Shown: positions 31,081-40,246 of the stretch, piece after piece
How the letters are laid out: every line of letters starts with the position of its first letter
How positions within the stretch are numbered: position 1 is the first letter of the stretch
DNA from: Kosakonia sacchari
Lineage (GTDB): Bacteria > Pseudomonadota > Gammaproteobacteria > Enterobacterales > Enterobacteriaceae
Reading direction: 5' to 3'
Assembly (NCBI GenBank): GCA_900109485.1
Contig: FOAY01000013.1
Span: 95,600 to 159,599 of the forward strand
DNA length: 64,000 bases
Translations under genes and position numbers: made by a program
The notes under the pieces: model-generated
What the model saw: the letters and a program-made list of their open reading frames with translations, nothing else
Told to the model about the DNA's origin: nothing
Databases searched by the model: none

Positions 31081-31959
31081 ATGTTCACGGGAAGTATTGT
31101 CGCGCTTGTCACGCCGATGGATTCGGAAGGTAAAGTCTGCCGCTCAAGCCTGAAGAAACTGATTGATTATCATGTCGCCAATGGAACCTCGGCGATCGTA
31201 TCGGTAGGGACTACCGGTGAATCCGCCACGCTAAGCCACGAAGAACATGCCGATGTGGTGATGATGACCGTGGAACTGGCCGAAGGGCGCATCCCTGTTA
31301 TTGCCGGGACGGGCGCAAACGCCACCGCAGAAGCCATCAGCCTGACGAAACGCTTTAATAATAGCGGCATTGTCGGCTGTCTGACCGTCACGCCGTATTA
31401 CAACCGTCCGACTCAGGAAGGTCTGTTCCAGCATTTTAAAGCCATCGCCGAACATACTGACCTGCCGCAAATTCTGTATAATGTGCCGTCGCGTACCGGC
31501 TGCGATATGCTGCCGGAAACCGTGGGTCGCCTGGCGGAAATTAAAAATATTGTCGGTATTAAAGAAGCAACCGGGAACTTAACGCGTGTTCATCAGATCA
31601 AAGAGCTGGTTTCAGACGACTTTATTCTGGTGAGCGGTGACGATGCCAGCGCGCTGGACTTTATGCAGCTCGGCGGCAACGGCGTTATTTCCGTGACTGC
31701 TAACGTCGCGGCGCGAGACATGGCCGAAATGTGCAAACTGGCGATCCAGGGGCATTTCGCCGAAGCGCGCGTGATTAACCAGCGTCTGATGCCGTTACAC
31801 AACAAACTATTTGTCGAACCCAATCCGATCCCGGTCAAATGGGCATGTAAGGAGTTGGGGCTTGTAGCAACCGATACGCTACGTTTGCCGATGACGCCGA
31901 TCACCGATAGTGGTCGTGAGGTTGTCCGTGCAGCGCTTAAGCATGCCGGTCTGCTGTAA
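31081..31959 (+). CDS. dapA: 4-hydroxy-tetrahydrodipicolinate synthase
   Basis: A 292-residue TIM-barrel enzyme that condenses pyruvate with aspartate semialdehyde, the first committed step to lysine and diaminopimelate. The Schiff-base Lys is K161 (VGIKEATGN); Tyr133 and Arg138 (LYNVPSRTG) and the TTGES loop at 44-48 are in place. It is followed after 16 bases by bamC, as in E. coli, so both are probably on one transcript. It is divergent from gcvR. Confidence 0.97.
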   Translation: MFTGSIVALVTPMDSEGKVCRSSLKKLIDYHVANGTSAIVSVGTTGESATLSHEEHADVVMMTVELAEGRIPVIAGTGANATAEAISLTKRFNNSGIVGCLTVTPYYNRPTQEGLFQHFKAIAEHTDLPQILYNVPSRTGCDMLPETVGRLAEIKNIVGIKEATGNLTRVHQIKELVSDDFILVSGDDASALDFMQLGGNGVISVTANVAARDMAEMCKLAIQGHFAEARVINQRLMPLHNKLFVEPNPIPVKWACKELGLVATDTLRLPMTPITDSGREVVRAALKHAGLL

Positions 31960-31975
31960 AGTTTAGGGAGATTTG

Positions 31976-33010
31976 ATGGCTTACTCAGTACAGAAGTCGC
32001 GCCTGGCGAAGGTAGCGGGTGTTTCACTTGTGATGTTGCTCGCCGCCTGTAGTTCCGATTCACGTTACAAGCGTCAGGTTAGCGGTGACGAATCCTATCT
32101 GGATGCCACACCGCTTGCTGAACTTCATGCGCCGGCAGGAATGATCCTTCCGCTGCAAAACGGTGATTACAACATCCCTGTCACGAACGGCAGCGGCGCA
32201 GTTGGTAAAGCGCTGGATATCCGCCCGCCGGCACAGCCGCTGGCGTTGGTGAGCGGCGCGCGCACCCAGTTTACGGGTGATACCGCAACGCTGATGGTAG
32301 AAAACGGTCGCAACAGCACGCTGTGGCCGCAGGTCGTCAGCATCATTCAGGCGCAAAACTACAGCATCGACAAACGTGACGATGCGTCGCAGAGCCTGAC
32401 CACCGGCTGGGTTGACTGGAACCGTCTGGATGAAGATCAGCAGTATCGCGGCCGTTATCAAATCTCGGTAAAACCGCAGGGCTATCAGCAGGCAGTGGTG
32501 GTTAAGCTGCTGAACCTGGAGCAGGCGGGCAAACCGGTGGCTGACGCGGCATCGTTGCAGCGCTACAGCACCGAAATGCTGAACGTCATCTCCGGCGGTC
32601 TGGATAAATCCGCGACCGACGCGCAGAACGCCGCTGAAAAACGCAGCGTAACTTCGCTGGACGTTCAGAGCAGCGCGGATGATACCGGTCTGCCAATGCT
32701 GGTGGTGCGTGGTCCGTTCAACATTGTATGGCAGCGTTTGCCGACAGTGCTGGAAAAAGTGGGCATGAAAGTGACCGACAGCACCCGTTCTACCGGCAGC
32801 ATTTCCGTGACCTACAAGCCACTGTCTGACAGCGGCTGGCGGGATCTGGGTGCGCGCGATCCGGGCCTCTCCGCTGGCGACTACAAGTTGCAGGTCGGCG
32901 ATCTGGACAACCGCAGCAGCCTGCAGTTTATCGATCCGAAAGGTCATACTCTGACGCAGTCGCAAAACGATGCGTTGGTCGCGGCATTCCAGTCAGCGTT
33001 CAACCATTAA
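31976..33010 (+). CDS. bamC: Outer-membrane assembly lipoprotein BamC
   Basis: A 344-residue lipoprotein of the BAM complex that inserts beta-barrel proteins. The lipobox is LAAC with Cys25; the disordered segment that binds BamD follows ([15 protein letters not shown]), then two helix-grip domains. The start is ATG 31976, five bases after AGGGAG. It lies directly downstream of dapA and ends in a clear terminator at 33016. Confidence 0.96.
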   Translation: MAYSVQKSRLAKVAGVSLVMLLAACSSDSRYKRQVSGDESYLDATPLAELHAPAGMILPLQNGDYNIPVTNGSGAVGKALDIRPPAQPLALVSGARTQFTGDTATLMVENGRNSTLWPQVVSIIQAQNYSIDKRDDASQSLTTGWVDWNRLDEDQQYRGRYQISVKPQGYQQAVVVKLLNLEQAGKPVADAASLQRYSTEMLNVISGGLDKSATDAQNAAEKRSVTSLDVQSSADDTGLPMLVVRGPFNIVWQRLPTVLEKVGMKVTDSTRSTGSISVTYKPLSDSGWRDLGARDPGLSAGDYKLQVGDLDNRSSLQFIDPKGHTLTQSQNDALVAAFQSAFNH

Positions 33011-33015
33011 TCCCT

Positions 33016-33041
33016 AAGGCCGGAAAACTCCGGCCTTTTTT
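33016..33041 (+). terminator. Terminator of dapA-bamC
   Basis: AAGGCCGGA / TCCGGCCTT stem with an AAAC loop and a T tract, 6 bases after the bamC stop. Confidence 0.92.
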
Positions 33042-33051
33042 AATTTTGGTG

Positions 33052-33067
33052 ACGCAAACGTGTGCGT
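33052..33067 (+). promoter_or_regulatory. PurR operator of purC
   Basis: ACGCAAACGTGTGCGT is a palindrome that matches the PurR consensus ACGCAAACGTTTTCNT. It lies 53-68 bases before the purC ATG, the second PurR-type site of the window. Confidence 0.85.
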
Positions 33068-33119
33068 CGGCGTAAAATAGCGAAATCGTCTCTAAATCAT
33101 CACACCTGGAGTAAGAAAG

Positions 33120-33833
33120 ATGCAAAAGCAAGCTGAGTTGTATCGCGGCAAAGCGAAGACCGTATACAGTACCGAAAACCCGGATCTGTTGGTGCTCGAA
33201 TTCCGTAACGATACGTCAGCAGGGGATGGCGCGCGCATTGAGCAGTTCGATCGTAAAGGCATGGTGAACAACAAGTTCAACCATTTCATTATGAGCAAAT
33301 TGCAGGAAGCGGGCATCCCGACCCAGATGGAAGCACTGCTCTCCGATACCGAATGCCTGGTGAAAAAGCTGGATATGGTGCCGGTTGAGTGCGTGATCCG
33401 TAACCGCGCGGCTGGCTCGCTGGTTAAGCGTCTGGGCATTGAAGAAGGCATCGAGCTGAACCCGCCGCTGTTCGATATGTTCCTGAAAAACGACGCAATG
33501 CACGATCCGATGGTCAACGAATCCTACTGCGAAACCTTCGGTTGGGTGAACAAAGAAAACCTCGCGCGTATGAAAGAGCTGACCTACAAAGCGAACGACG
33601 TGCTGAAAAAACTGTTCGATGATGCTGGCCTGATCCTTGTCGACTTCAAACTGGAGTTCGGCCTGTTCAAAGGTGAAGTGGTGCTCGGCGATGAGTTTTC
33701 ACCGGACGGTAGCCGCCTGTGGGACAAAGAGACGCTGGACAAAATGGACAAAGACCGTTTCCGTCAGAGCCTCGGCGGCCTGATCGAGGCTTATGAAGCC
33801 GTTGCCCATCGTCTGGGCGTGAAATTAGACTAA
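33120..33833 (+). CDS. purC: SAICAR synthetase
   Basis: A 237-residue enzyme that joins CAIR and aspartate with ATP, step 8 of purine synthesis; the length is that of E. coli. Visible motifs are YRGKAKTVY (nucleotide loop), VVRNRAAGS in the form [13 protein letters not shown], and LVDFKLEFG near the metal site. The ATG at 33120 follows TGGAGTAAGAA. PurR control is predicted from the upstream operator. It is transcribed alone. Confidence 0.96.
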   Translation: MQKQAELYRGKAKTVYSTENPDLLVLEFRNDTSAGDGARIEQFDRKGMVNNKFNHFIMSKLQEAGIPTQMEALLSDTECLVKKLDMVPVECVIRNRAAGSLVKRLGIEEGIELNPPLFDMFLKNDAMHDPMVNESYCETFGWVNKENLARMKELTYKANDVLKKLFDDAGLILVDFKLEFGLFKGEVVLGDEFSPDGSRLWDKETLDKMDKDRFRQSLGGLIEAYEAVAHRLGVKLD

Positions 33834-33853
33834 TTATCTACTCCGCATTATCG

Positions 33854-33877
33854 CCAGAGGATGCCTGCATCCTCTGG
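33854..33877 (+). terminator. Hairpin after purC
   Basis: CCAGAGGATG pairs with CATCCTCTGG across CCTG, 20 bases past the purC stop. The T run is displaced by about 12 bases, so termination may be partial. Confidence 0.55.
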
Positions 33878-33965
33878 ATTTCCGCATCTTTTTTCCCGTG
33901 CTAATCCTTCCCTGAGCGCCTACGATCATATATACAGTGTCCATCATTGGGATAGGGAGTAAGTT

Positions 33966-34832
33966 ATGCGCTGGCAAGGGCGTCGAGAAAGTAGCAACGT
34001 AGAAGACCGGCGCAATGAGTCGGGCGGGCCGTCAATGCGCGGACCGGGGTTTCGCCTGCCGGGCGGCAAAGGCGGGTTGATCCTGCTGTTTGTGGTGATG
34101 GTGGCCAGCTATTACGGCGTTGATCTGACAGGTTTGCTCACCGGGCAGCCGATCAATACCGCTGTGCAGCAGCAACGGAGTATCAGCCCGCAGGAAGATG
34201 AATCCGCACGCTTCACCAGCGTGATTTTCGCTTCGACGGAAGATACCTGGGGCGAAATTTTCCAAAAGATGGGGCGAACCTACCCGCAACCTAAACTGGT
34301 TATGTATCGCAACCATACCAACACTGGCTGCGGCACAGGGCAATCGATCATGGGGCCGTTCTACTGTCCGGCGGACAGCAAGGTCTACATTGATCTCTCC
34401 TTTTATGACGAGATGAAAAGTAAACTCGGCGCGGGCGGCGATTTTGCCCAGGGTTACGTTATTGCCCATGAAGTGGGGCATCACGTACAGAAGGTACTGG
34501 GAACAGAAGCCAAAGTGCGCCGCCTGCAACAGAATGCGACGCAAAAAGAGGCCAATGAACTCTCAGTACGCATGGAGCTTCAGGCCGATTGCTATGCGGG
34601 CGTCTGGGGGCACAGCATGCAACAGCAAGGCGTGCTGGAGGCGGGCGATCTGGAAGAGGCGCTGAATGCCGCACAGGCGATAGGCGACGATCGGTTGCAG
34701 CAGCGCAGCCAGGGCGCAGTATTCCCGGAGACCTTCACCCATGGCACTTCCGCACAGCGTTACAACTGGTTTAAACGCGGTATGGACGGCGGCGATCCGG
34801 CGCAGTGCGACACCTTCAGCGGGCGTCTCTGA
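33966..34832 (+). CDS. ypfJ: YpfJ, neutral zinc metallopeptidase family
   Basis: A 288-residue protein with a single membrane anchor at about 37-52 after a charged N-terminus (MRWQGRRES). A zinc-peptidase domain follows, with HEVGHH at 168-173 and the downstream ELQADCYAG helix that would supply the third ligand. It matches E. coli YpfJ over its full length. The role is unknown; the motif implies a peptidase active outside the inner membrane. It ends 9 bases before tmcA and is probably co-transcribed with it. Confidence 0.92.
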   Translation: MRWQGRRESSNVEDRRNESGGPSMRGPGFRLPGGKGGLILLFVVMVASYYGVDLTGLLTGQPINTAVQQQRSISPQEDESARFTSVIFASTEDTWGEIFQKMGRTYPQPKLVMYRNHTNTGCGTGQSIMGPFYCPADSKVYIDLSFYDEMKSKLGAGGDFAQGYVIAHEVGHHVQKVLGTEAKVRRLQQNATQKEANELSVRMELQADCYAGVWGHSMQQQGVLEAGDLEEALNAAQAIGDDRLQQRSQGAVFPETFTHGTSAQRYNWFKRGMDGGDPAQCDTFSGRL

Positions 34833-34841
34833 CCTTCTGCT

Positions 34842-36857
34842 ATGTCACCGTTTTCTGAACTGAGCGCACAGATGGCGCGGCAGGGCATCCGCCGCTTGTT
34901 GGTGGTCAGCGGCTCGCCTGGCTGGTGTGAAGCGCAGGCCTGTTCGTTGCGCGAGAAGCTTCCCGGAGACTGGCTGTGGGTGGGCGAAGCCGCATCCTGG
35001 CCGCTGCACTGCGCGCCGCGCGCGCTGACGACGCTGCTGGGGCGCGAATTTCAACATGCGGTGTTTGACGCCCGCACGGGTTTTGATGTCGCCGCTTTTG
35101 CCGCGCTCGCCGGGACATTAACCGCCGGTAGCTGGCTGTTGTTGCTTACGCCGCCCTTCAGCGTATGGCCGCAACAGCCTGATGCTGACAGCGCGCGCTG
35201 GAGCGATACCCTTGATCCCATTCCGGTGCCGGTTTTTGTCGGGCATTTTTGTCGAACCGTACAGGCTGACAGCCAGGTGCTGATCTGGCGTGAAGAGCAA
35301 CCACTCACTTTCCCCGCTGAAATTCCGCGTGCCGACTGGCATCCCGCAACCGGGGCGCCAGCGCAGGAGCAGGCGCGGATCCTCGCACGATTACAGGCGA
35401 TGCCGCCAGGCGTAATGGTTGTCACTGCGCCGCGCGGAAGAGGAAAATCGGCGCTGGCGGGGATGCACATTGCGCGGTTGTCGGCTCCTGCCACGGTAAC
35501 CGCGCCTGCACGTGCCGCTACGGATGTGCTGGCGGCTTACGCCGGAGAACATTTTTCCTTTATGGCACCGGATGCGCTGGCGCAGCGGATTGCGCACAGC
35601 GGCAGGCAGCCAGGCTGGCTGGTGGTGGATGAGGCGGCGGCGATCCCTGGCCCTTTGCTGCATACGCTTGTCTCCGCCTTTCGGCATGTTCTGCTCACGA
35701 CAACGGTTCAGGGCTATGAAGGCACCGGGCAGGGGTTTCTGCTGAAGTTCTGCGCCGGGTTTCCCCATCTGCAATTTGAGGCACTGAGCACGCCGCTGCG
35801 CTGGGCATCAGGTTGCCCGCTGGAGCAGGTGATTGAAAACCTGCTGCTGTTTGATGATGCGCAGATTGGCGAGGTGCCCGCAGACGAGGTGACAATTTTG
35901 CCGCTGGCGCAAGACGCCTGGCAGAGTATGCCCTCGCGACCTGCGGCGTTATACCGTCTGCTGGCGAGCGCCCACTACCGCACTTCGCCGCTCGATCTGC
36001 GCCGCATGATGGATGCGCCAGGGCAGCATTTCTGGCTGGCGCAAAAGGCGCAGAGCGTGGTGGCTGCGCTCTGGCTGGTGGAAGAGGGCGGATTAAGCCC
36101 GGCGCTGAGCCAGGCGGTGTGGGCTGGTTTTCGTCGCCCACGCGGCAACCTGGTGGCGCAATCGCTGGCGGCGCATGGCGGAAACCCGCTTGCTGCCACG
36201 CTACGTGGGCTGCGCGTCAGCCGTATCGCCGTGCATCCCGGTTGCCAGCGTGAAGGCATTGGCCGGGCGCTCATTGCCCGTGCCCAGGTGCAGGCTGACG
36301 GCTGCGATTATCTGTCGGTCAGCTTTGGCTTCACGCCCGCGCTGTGGCGTTTCTGGCAGCGTTGTGGATTTGTGCTGGTACGTCTGGGCAGCCACCGGGA
36401 AGCCAGCAGCGGCTGTTATGCTGCGATGGCCATATTGCCTCTGACGACGTCAGGCCAGGCGCTGGCGGAACGTGAACAGCAGCGCCTGGCGCGCGATCTT
36501 CCCTGGCTTGCGCCCTGGCGCGAGGAAAAGTTGTCCTTGCCCGTCGTGCAGGCGTCTACCCTTAATGAAGAGGACTGGCAGGAGCTGGCCGGGTTTGCTT
36601 TTGCTCATCGTCCGCTCTCTGCGGCCATCGGCGCGTTATCCCGCCTGCTGCAACACAGCGCGTTACCGTTGGTGGCGCTGCGCGGTCAGCTTTCAGACGG
36701 TGAGAGCGAGCAGGCCGTGTGCCAGCGCCTTTCGCTTCACGGGCGCAAAGCATTGCTGGCGCAGCAGCGGAGTGAAGCTGCGCAGGCGCTGCAACAGCTC
36801 GATGCGCGGCGCACGCTTACCCTGAAAGAACGGGTGCAGAAAATGCAGTTTTTTTAA
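34842..36857 (+). CDS. tmcA: tRNA(Met) cytidine acetyltransferase
   Basis: A 671-residue enzyme that makes N4-acetylcytidine at the wobble position of elongator tRNA-Met, using acetyl-CoA and ATP. An N-terminal DUF1726 region (to about 170) precedes an RNA-helicase-like ATPase with Walker A APRGRGKS at 196-203 and the DEAAAIPGPLL Walker B. A GNAT domain follows (VSRIAVHPGCQREGIGRAL). The C-terminal tRNA-binding part ends KERVQKMQFF. It is intact and comparable in length to E. coli TmcA. Confidence 0.95.
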   Translation: MSPFSELSAQMARQGIRRLLVVSGSPGWCEAQACSLREKLPGDWLWVGEAASWPLHCAPRALTTLLGREFQHAVFDARTGFDVAAFAALAGTLTAGSWLLLLTPPFSVWPQQPDADSARWSDTLDPIPVPVFVGHFCRTVQADSQVLIWREEQPLTFPAEIPRADWHPATGAPAQEQARILARLQAMPPGVMVVTAPRGRGKSALAGMHIARLSAPATVTAPARAATDVLAAYAGEHFSFMAPDALAQRIAHSGRQPGWLVVDEAAAIPGPLLHTLVSAFRHVLLTTTVQGYEGTGQGFLLKFCAGFPHLQFEALSTPLRWASGCPLEQVIENLLLFDDAQIGEVPADEVTILPLAQDAWQSMPSRPAALYRLLASAHYRTSPLDLRRMMDAPGQHFWLAQKAQSVVAALWLVEEGGLSPALSQAVWAGFRRPRGNLVAQSLAAHGGNPLAATLRGLRVSRIAVHPGCQREGIGRALIARAQVQADGCDYLSVSFGFTPALWRFWQRCGFVLVRLGSHREASSGCYAAMAILPLTTSGQALAEREQQRLARDLPWLAPWREEKLSLPVVQASTLNEEDWQELAGFAFAHRPLSAAIGALSRLLQHSALPLVALRGQLSDGESEQAVCQRLSLHGRKALLAQQRSEAAQALQQLDARRTLTLKERVQKMQFF

Positions 36858-36933
36858 CTATCTCATTCAGTTAAATGGCATGGTCATTATTACTGCCGGG
36901 CGTAAACTGCACTCAACGATTAAGGAGACCATC

Positions 36934-37626
36934 ATGAAACATGACCATTTTGTTGTGCAAAGCCCACTCGCCCCGGCTAAACAGCTCCTGCTGTTGTTTC
37001 ATGGTGTTGGCGATAATCCGGTCTCCATGGGCGAAATTGGTAGCTGGTTTGTTCCGCACTTCCCCGATGCGCTGATTGTCAGCATTGGCGGCATTGAAGC
37101 CGCAGGCGCGGGGCGCCAATGGTTCTCCGTTGATGGCGTGACGGAAGAGAATCGCCAGCAGCGTGTGGATGCGGTGATGCCGCAGTTTATCGACATTGTG
37201 CGTTACTGGCAGCAGCAGAGCGGTGTGAGTCCGCTGGCGACGGCGCTTATCGGTTTCTCGCAGGGCGCAATTATGGCGCTGGAAGGGATGAAGGCGCAGC
37301 CGGATCTGGCATCACGGGTGATTGCTTTTAACGGTCGTTACGCCAGCCTGCCGGAAAATGCGGTCAGCGCCCAGACTATCCATCTTATTCACGGTGGCGA
37401 AGATCGGGTGATCGATCTGGCATGGGCGGTAAGCGCACAGGAAGCACTGTTGCAGTTGGGCGGTGATGTGACGCTGGATATCGTCGATGATTTAGGCCAT
37501 GCAATTGACGATCGTAGTATCGAACTGGCGTTAAATCATCTGCGTTACACCGTGCCGAAACACTACTTTGACGAAGCGTTGAGCGGCGGTAAGCCGAACG
37601 ATGACGATATTATTGAGTTTCTGTAA
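36934..37626 (+). CDS. ypfH: Esterase YpfH, alpha/beta hydrolase
   Basis: A 230-residue carboxylesterase/phospholipase-type hydrolase. The triad is read as Ser109 in GFSQGA, Asp157 in HGGED and His189 in LGHAI; LFHGVGDNP gives the oxyanion region. The start at 36934 is preceded by AAGGAG at 36922-36927; an upstream in-frame extension is not supported. The natural substrate is unknown. It converges on ypfN-dapE. Confidence 0.93.
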   Translation: MKHDHFVVQSPLAPAKQLLLLFHGVGDNPVSMGEIGSWFVPHFPDALIVSIGGIEAAGAGRQWFSVDGVTEENRQQRVDAVMPQFIDIVRYWQQQSGVSPLATALIGFSQGAIMALEGMKAQPDLASRVIAFNGRYASLPENAVSAQTIHLIHGGEDRVIDLAWAVSAQEALLQLGGDVTLDIVDDLGHAIDDRSIELALNHLRYTVPKHYFDEALSGGKPNDDDIIEFL

Positions 37627-37632
37627 AAGCGA

Positions 37633-37657
37633 CATTCACCCCCGGAAGGGGTGAATG
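37633..37657. terminator. Hairpin between ypfH and ypfN
   Basis: CATTCACCCC pairs with GGGGTGAATG across CGGAA in the 43-base convergent gap. T runs on either side are short. Confidence 0.55.
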
Positions 37658-37669
37658 CATTGTTGGGGG

Positions 37670-37870
37670 TTACTTTTTCGGCTGGTCCTTGTTCGGCCAG
37701 TCATCATCGTCATCCCACTTGTCATTGAAATCACGATGCGGCGGCAGATCGGGTTTGTTGGCGAGGAATTTCTTGTGATCGACGCGGCTAAGATCTTTGA
37801 TCACGTTCAGCAGTACGCCGAGTAAAAACACCAGCACCAGAATCCACCAATATTTAGCAAGCCAGTCCAT
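37670..37870 (-). CDS. ypfN: YpfN family small membrane protein
   Basis: A 66-residue protein with one N-terminal membrane span ([19 protein letters not shown]) and a highly acidic tail with DDDDDW near the end. The start at 37870 has GGAGG 5 bases upstream and gives the E. coli YpfN length; a 30-residue in-frame extension is not supported. It follows dapE by 17 bases, so it is probably in the yffB-dapE-ypfN unit. The function is unknown. Confidence 0.92.
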   Translation of the reverse strand: MDWLAKYWWILVLVFLLGVLLNVIKDLSRVDHKKFLANKPDLPPHRDFNDKWDDDDDWPNKDQPKK

Positions 37871-37887
37871 GCAATCCTCCAGACCCG

Positions 37888-39015
37888 TCAGGCAATGAGT
37901 TGTTCCATAATGCGTTGATACATGCGGGCAAGCAGCTGTAAATCCGCCGCATTCACACACTCGTTGATTTTATGAATGGTCGCGTTCACCGGCCCCAGTT
38001 CAACGACCTGCGCGCCCATACGCGCGATAAAACGCCCATCGGACGTGCCGCCTGTGGTTAACAGTTGCGGTCTGATCTCATTATAGTGCTCGATAGCGTT
38101 AACCACCGCATCGACCAGCTTGCCGCGCCCGGTCAGGAAGGGTTGACCGGAAAGCCACCAGTCCACGGTGTAGCGCAGTTGATGTTTTTCCAGCAGCGCC
38201 TGCACCTGCGCTTTAATCATCTCGTCGGTCAGTTCGGTGCTGAAGCGGAAGTTAAACTGCACAAACAGATCGCCCGGAATGACGTTATTGCTGCCGGTGC
38301 CGGCTTTGATATTGGCAATCTGCATACTGGTCGGCGGGAAGTATTCGTTGCCGCGATCCCACTCAATTGCCACCAGCTCGTTGAGCATTGGCGCAGCTCG
38401 GTGTACCGGGTTATCGGCCAGATGCGGGTAAGCGACATGGCCCTGCACGCCGTGAATTGTCAGGTTGCAGGTCAAGGAGCCGCGACGACCGTTTTTCACC
38501 ACGTCGCCAACCACTTCCGAACTGGAGGGTTCGCCGACCAGGCAATAATCGAGACGTTCGTTGCGCGCCATCAGCGCCTCAACCACTTTTACCGTACCGT
38601 TGGCGGCGCTGGCTTCTTCATCAGAAGTGATCAGAAAGGCAAGGCGTCCTTTATGCTGCGGGTGCTGCGCGACAAAACGTTCGGCGGCTACTACCATCGC
38701 GGCCAGCGAACCTTTCATGTCTGCCGCGCCGCGGCCAAAAAGCATGCCGTCGCGGATGGTCGGTTCAAACGGCGGGTTGATCCAGCGATCGGCATCGCCA
38801 GCAGGCACCACGTCGGTATGCCCGGCGAACGCCAGCGTCTCTCCCTGGCCGCGCCATGCCCAGAAGTTGAGCGTGTCGCCAAAATTCATCGGCTCGATGG
38901 TAAAACCGATGGCGCGCAGACGTTCAATCATTAACGCCTGGCAACCTTCATCATTTGGACTCAGAGAAGGGCGACGAATAAGCTGCTGTGTCAGCTCAAT
39001 AACCGGGCACGACAT
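37888..39015 (-). CDS. dapE: Succinyl-diaminopimelate desuccinylase
   Basis: A 375-residue di-zinc hydrolase of the lysine/diaminopimelate pathway; it removes succinate from N-succinyl-LL-DAP. Metal and catalytic residues appear in [12 protein letters not shown] (His66, Asp68), GAADMKG and TSDEEA (the paired Glu). The length equals that of E. coli DapE. It starts 3 bases after the yffB stop, as in the E. coli yffB-dapE pair. Confidence 0.97.
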   Translation of the reverse strand: MSCPVIELTQQLIRRPSLSPNDEGCQALMIERLRAIGFTIEPMNFGDTLNFWAWRGQGETLAFAGHTDVVPAGDADRWINPPFEPTIRDGMLFGRGAADMKGSLAAMVVAAERFVAQHPQHKGRLAFLITSDEEASAANGTVKVVEALMARNERLDYCLVGEPSSSEVVGDVVKNGRRGSLTCNLTIHGVQGHVAYPHLADNPVHRAAPMLNELVAIEWDRGNEYFPPTSMQIANIKAGTGSNNVIPGDLFVQFNFRFSTELTDEMIKAQVQALLEKHQLRYTVDWWLSGQPFLTGRGKLVDAVVNAIEHYNEIRPQLLTTGGTSDGRFIARMGAQVVELGPVNATIHKINECVNAADLQLLARMYQRIMEQLIA

Positions 39016-39018
39016 AAA

Positions 39019-39375
39019 CTACACCTCGTTGATAAACTTCTCATAACTGGATTCATTGAAACCCAGCAGCATAGGCTTACCGGGCGCGCAGAGCAATGGT
39101 CGTTTGATGATTGACGGCATTTCGAGCATCAGCGCGGCGGCGGCATCAGCGTTAGTAATAGTGGCGCGCAGGCTTTCATCCAGCTTACGCCAGGTGGTAC
39201 CACGGGTATTCAGCAACGCTTCCCAGCCAAGTTCATCAATAAACGTACGTAATAATTGGGCATCAAGGCCGTCAGCGCGGTAATCATGAAAGCGATACTC
39301 CACCTGATTTGCTTCCAGCCAGCGGCGCGCTTTTTTGATGGTGTCGCAATTTTTAATGCCGTACATTGTGAACAT
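39019..39375 (-). CDS. yffB: Spx/ArsC-like protein YffB
   Basis: A 118-residue thioredoxin-fold protein of the ArsC/Spx group. It has a single active-site-like Cys in [16 protein letters not shown] and a C-terminal IIKRPLL motif. The start at 39375 (MFTMYGIKN) follows AAGGATT and gives the E. coli length; the longer frame to 39411 is not supported. Glutathione-dependent reductase activity is often suggested for the family but not proven. It leads the dapE unit. Confidence 0.9.
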   Translation of the reverse strand: MFTMYGIKNCDTIKKARRWLEANQVEYRFHDYRADGLDAQLLRTFIDELGWEALLNTRGTTWRKLDESLRATITNADAAAALMLEMPSIIKRPLLCAPGKPMLLGFNESSYEKFINEV

Positions 39376-39466
39376 GGTGAATCCTTTTGTCTCATTTTTG
39401 GATATTTGCACAAGAAATTAGAATAACGGAATGTAATTGAAATAGCATTCTTCTGCTAATACGGTT

Positions 39467-39904
39467 TTAACGAATGTAACCGCTTTGTTCCAGTTTTAAT
39501 AAAGTTTCAGATGTTGCGCATACCATTCCAGTGGTTAAAAAACGGAAACCATATTGTTGATAAAATCCTGTCTTTTGCGGAACTGAATATATAAATGTTT
39601 TGCCGAAGGGTAATAATGTTTTAACAATATTGATCATCAACTGCTTACCATAACCGCGGCCCTGCATTTCAGGCGCAACAACAATATCCGCCGCATAGCT
39701 GGCCCATGTCAGATCGCTGATGGCGCGGGCCGTGGCGACCAGTTTCCCCTCGTGGTAACCGAACCAGCAGAAGGTACTGTTACGCCATGCCTGTTCGACT
39801 AACGCCGGGTCGCGCTGGTTGAGCCCACCGGCGGCGAGCAGCGCTGCCACTTCCTGCCAGTCAACATGTTCAATTGCGGATTTATCGTACAATGTGATCG
39901 CCAT
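39467..39904 (-). CDS. GNAT-family N-acetyltransferase, probable accessory gene
   Basis: A 145-residue GNAT enzyme. The acetyl-CoA motif A reads VVAPEMQGRGYGKQLM (about residues 95-110), and a motif B helix-strand (FYQQYGFRFL) follows. It is not part of the yffB-acrD interval of E. coli as recalled. Its C-terminal half is clearly AT-richer than the neighbours, with codons such as AAA, TTA and ATA, which suggests acquisition. The ATG at 39904 lies a few bases after AAGGATAAATAAA. The substrate cannot be told. Confidence 0.8.
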   Translation of the reverse strand: MAITLYDKSAIEHVDWQEVAALLAAGGLNQRDPALVEQAWRNSTFCWFGYHEGKLVATARAISDLTWASYAADIVVAPEMQGRGYGKQLMINIVKTLLPFGKTFIYSVPQKTGFYQQYGFRFLTTGMVCATSETLLKLEQSGYIR

Positions 39905-40036
39905 TTTATTTATCCTTATAGATCCTGTGGAATATTGCTATCACTCACAGTAAAAACCGAATTGCCGGCGCATAGTTACTACAGCTCCATTAAAAATACC
40001 CTGCTAATGATGAGTGAAGCAATCAGTTAAAATACC

Positions 40037-40065
40037 TTCACAGTCATTGAGGCGTTTAGTAGAAT
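40037..40065 (+). promoter_or_regulatory. Predicted sigma-70 promoter of ypfM
   Basis: TTCACA (40037-40042) and TAGAAT (40060-40065) are separated by 17 bases, which places the start about 20 bases before the ypfM ATG. Confidence 0.5.
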
Positions 40066-40090
40066 GGCGGCGATAATAAGAGAGGTTGTT

Positions 40091-40150
40091 ATGATTGAAC
40101 ATGAACTGGGGAACTGGAAAGATTTTATCGAAGGCATGCTTCGTAAATAA
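40091..40150 (+). CDS. ypfM: Small protein YpfM (19 residues)
   Basis: A 19-codon frame reads MIEHELGNWKDFIEGMLRK and differs from E. coli YpfM, as recalled, at two positions. It lies at the same place, convergent with acrD and next to the yffB group. AGAGG precedes the ATG, a promoter is predicted upstream and a bidirectional terminator follows. In E. coli the protein has been detected; its role is unknown. The amphipathic sequence with Trp and C-terminal basic residues could bind membranes or a partner. Confidence 0.88.
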   Translation: MIEHELGNWKDFIEGMLRK

Positions 40151-40207
40151 TTTCCTGACGAATCGTAAAGCAGTGACGGCTTAAAAATAAAATGTGACCA
40201 ATCACAT

Positions 40208-40239
40208 AAAAAAAGGCGACTCCACGGAGTCGCCTTTTT
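40208..40239. terminator. Bidirectional terminator between ypfM and acrD
   Basis: GGCGACTC pairs with GAGTCGCC across CACG, with an A tract on one side and a T tract on the other, so it works for both convergent genes. Confidence 0.9.
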
Positions 40240-40246
40240 GTTGGCC

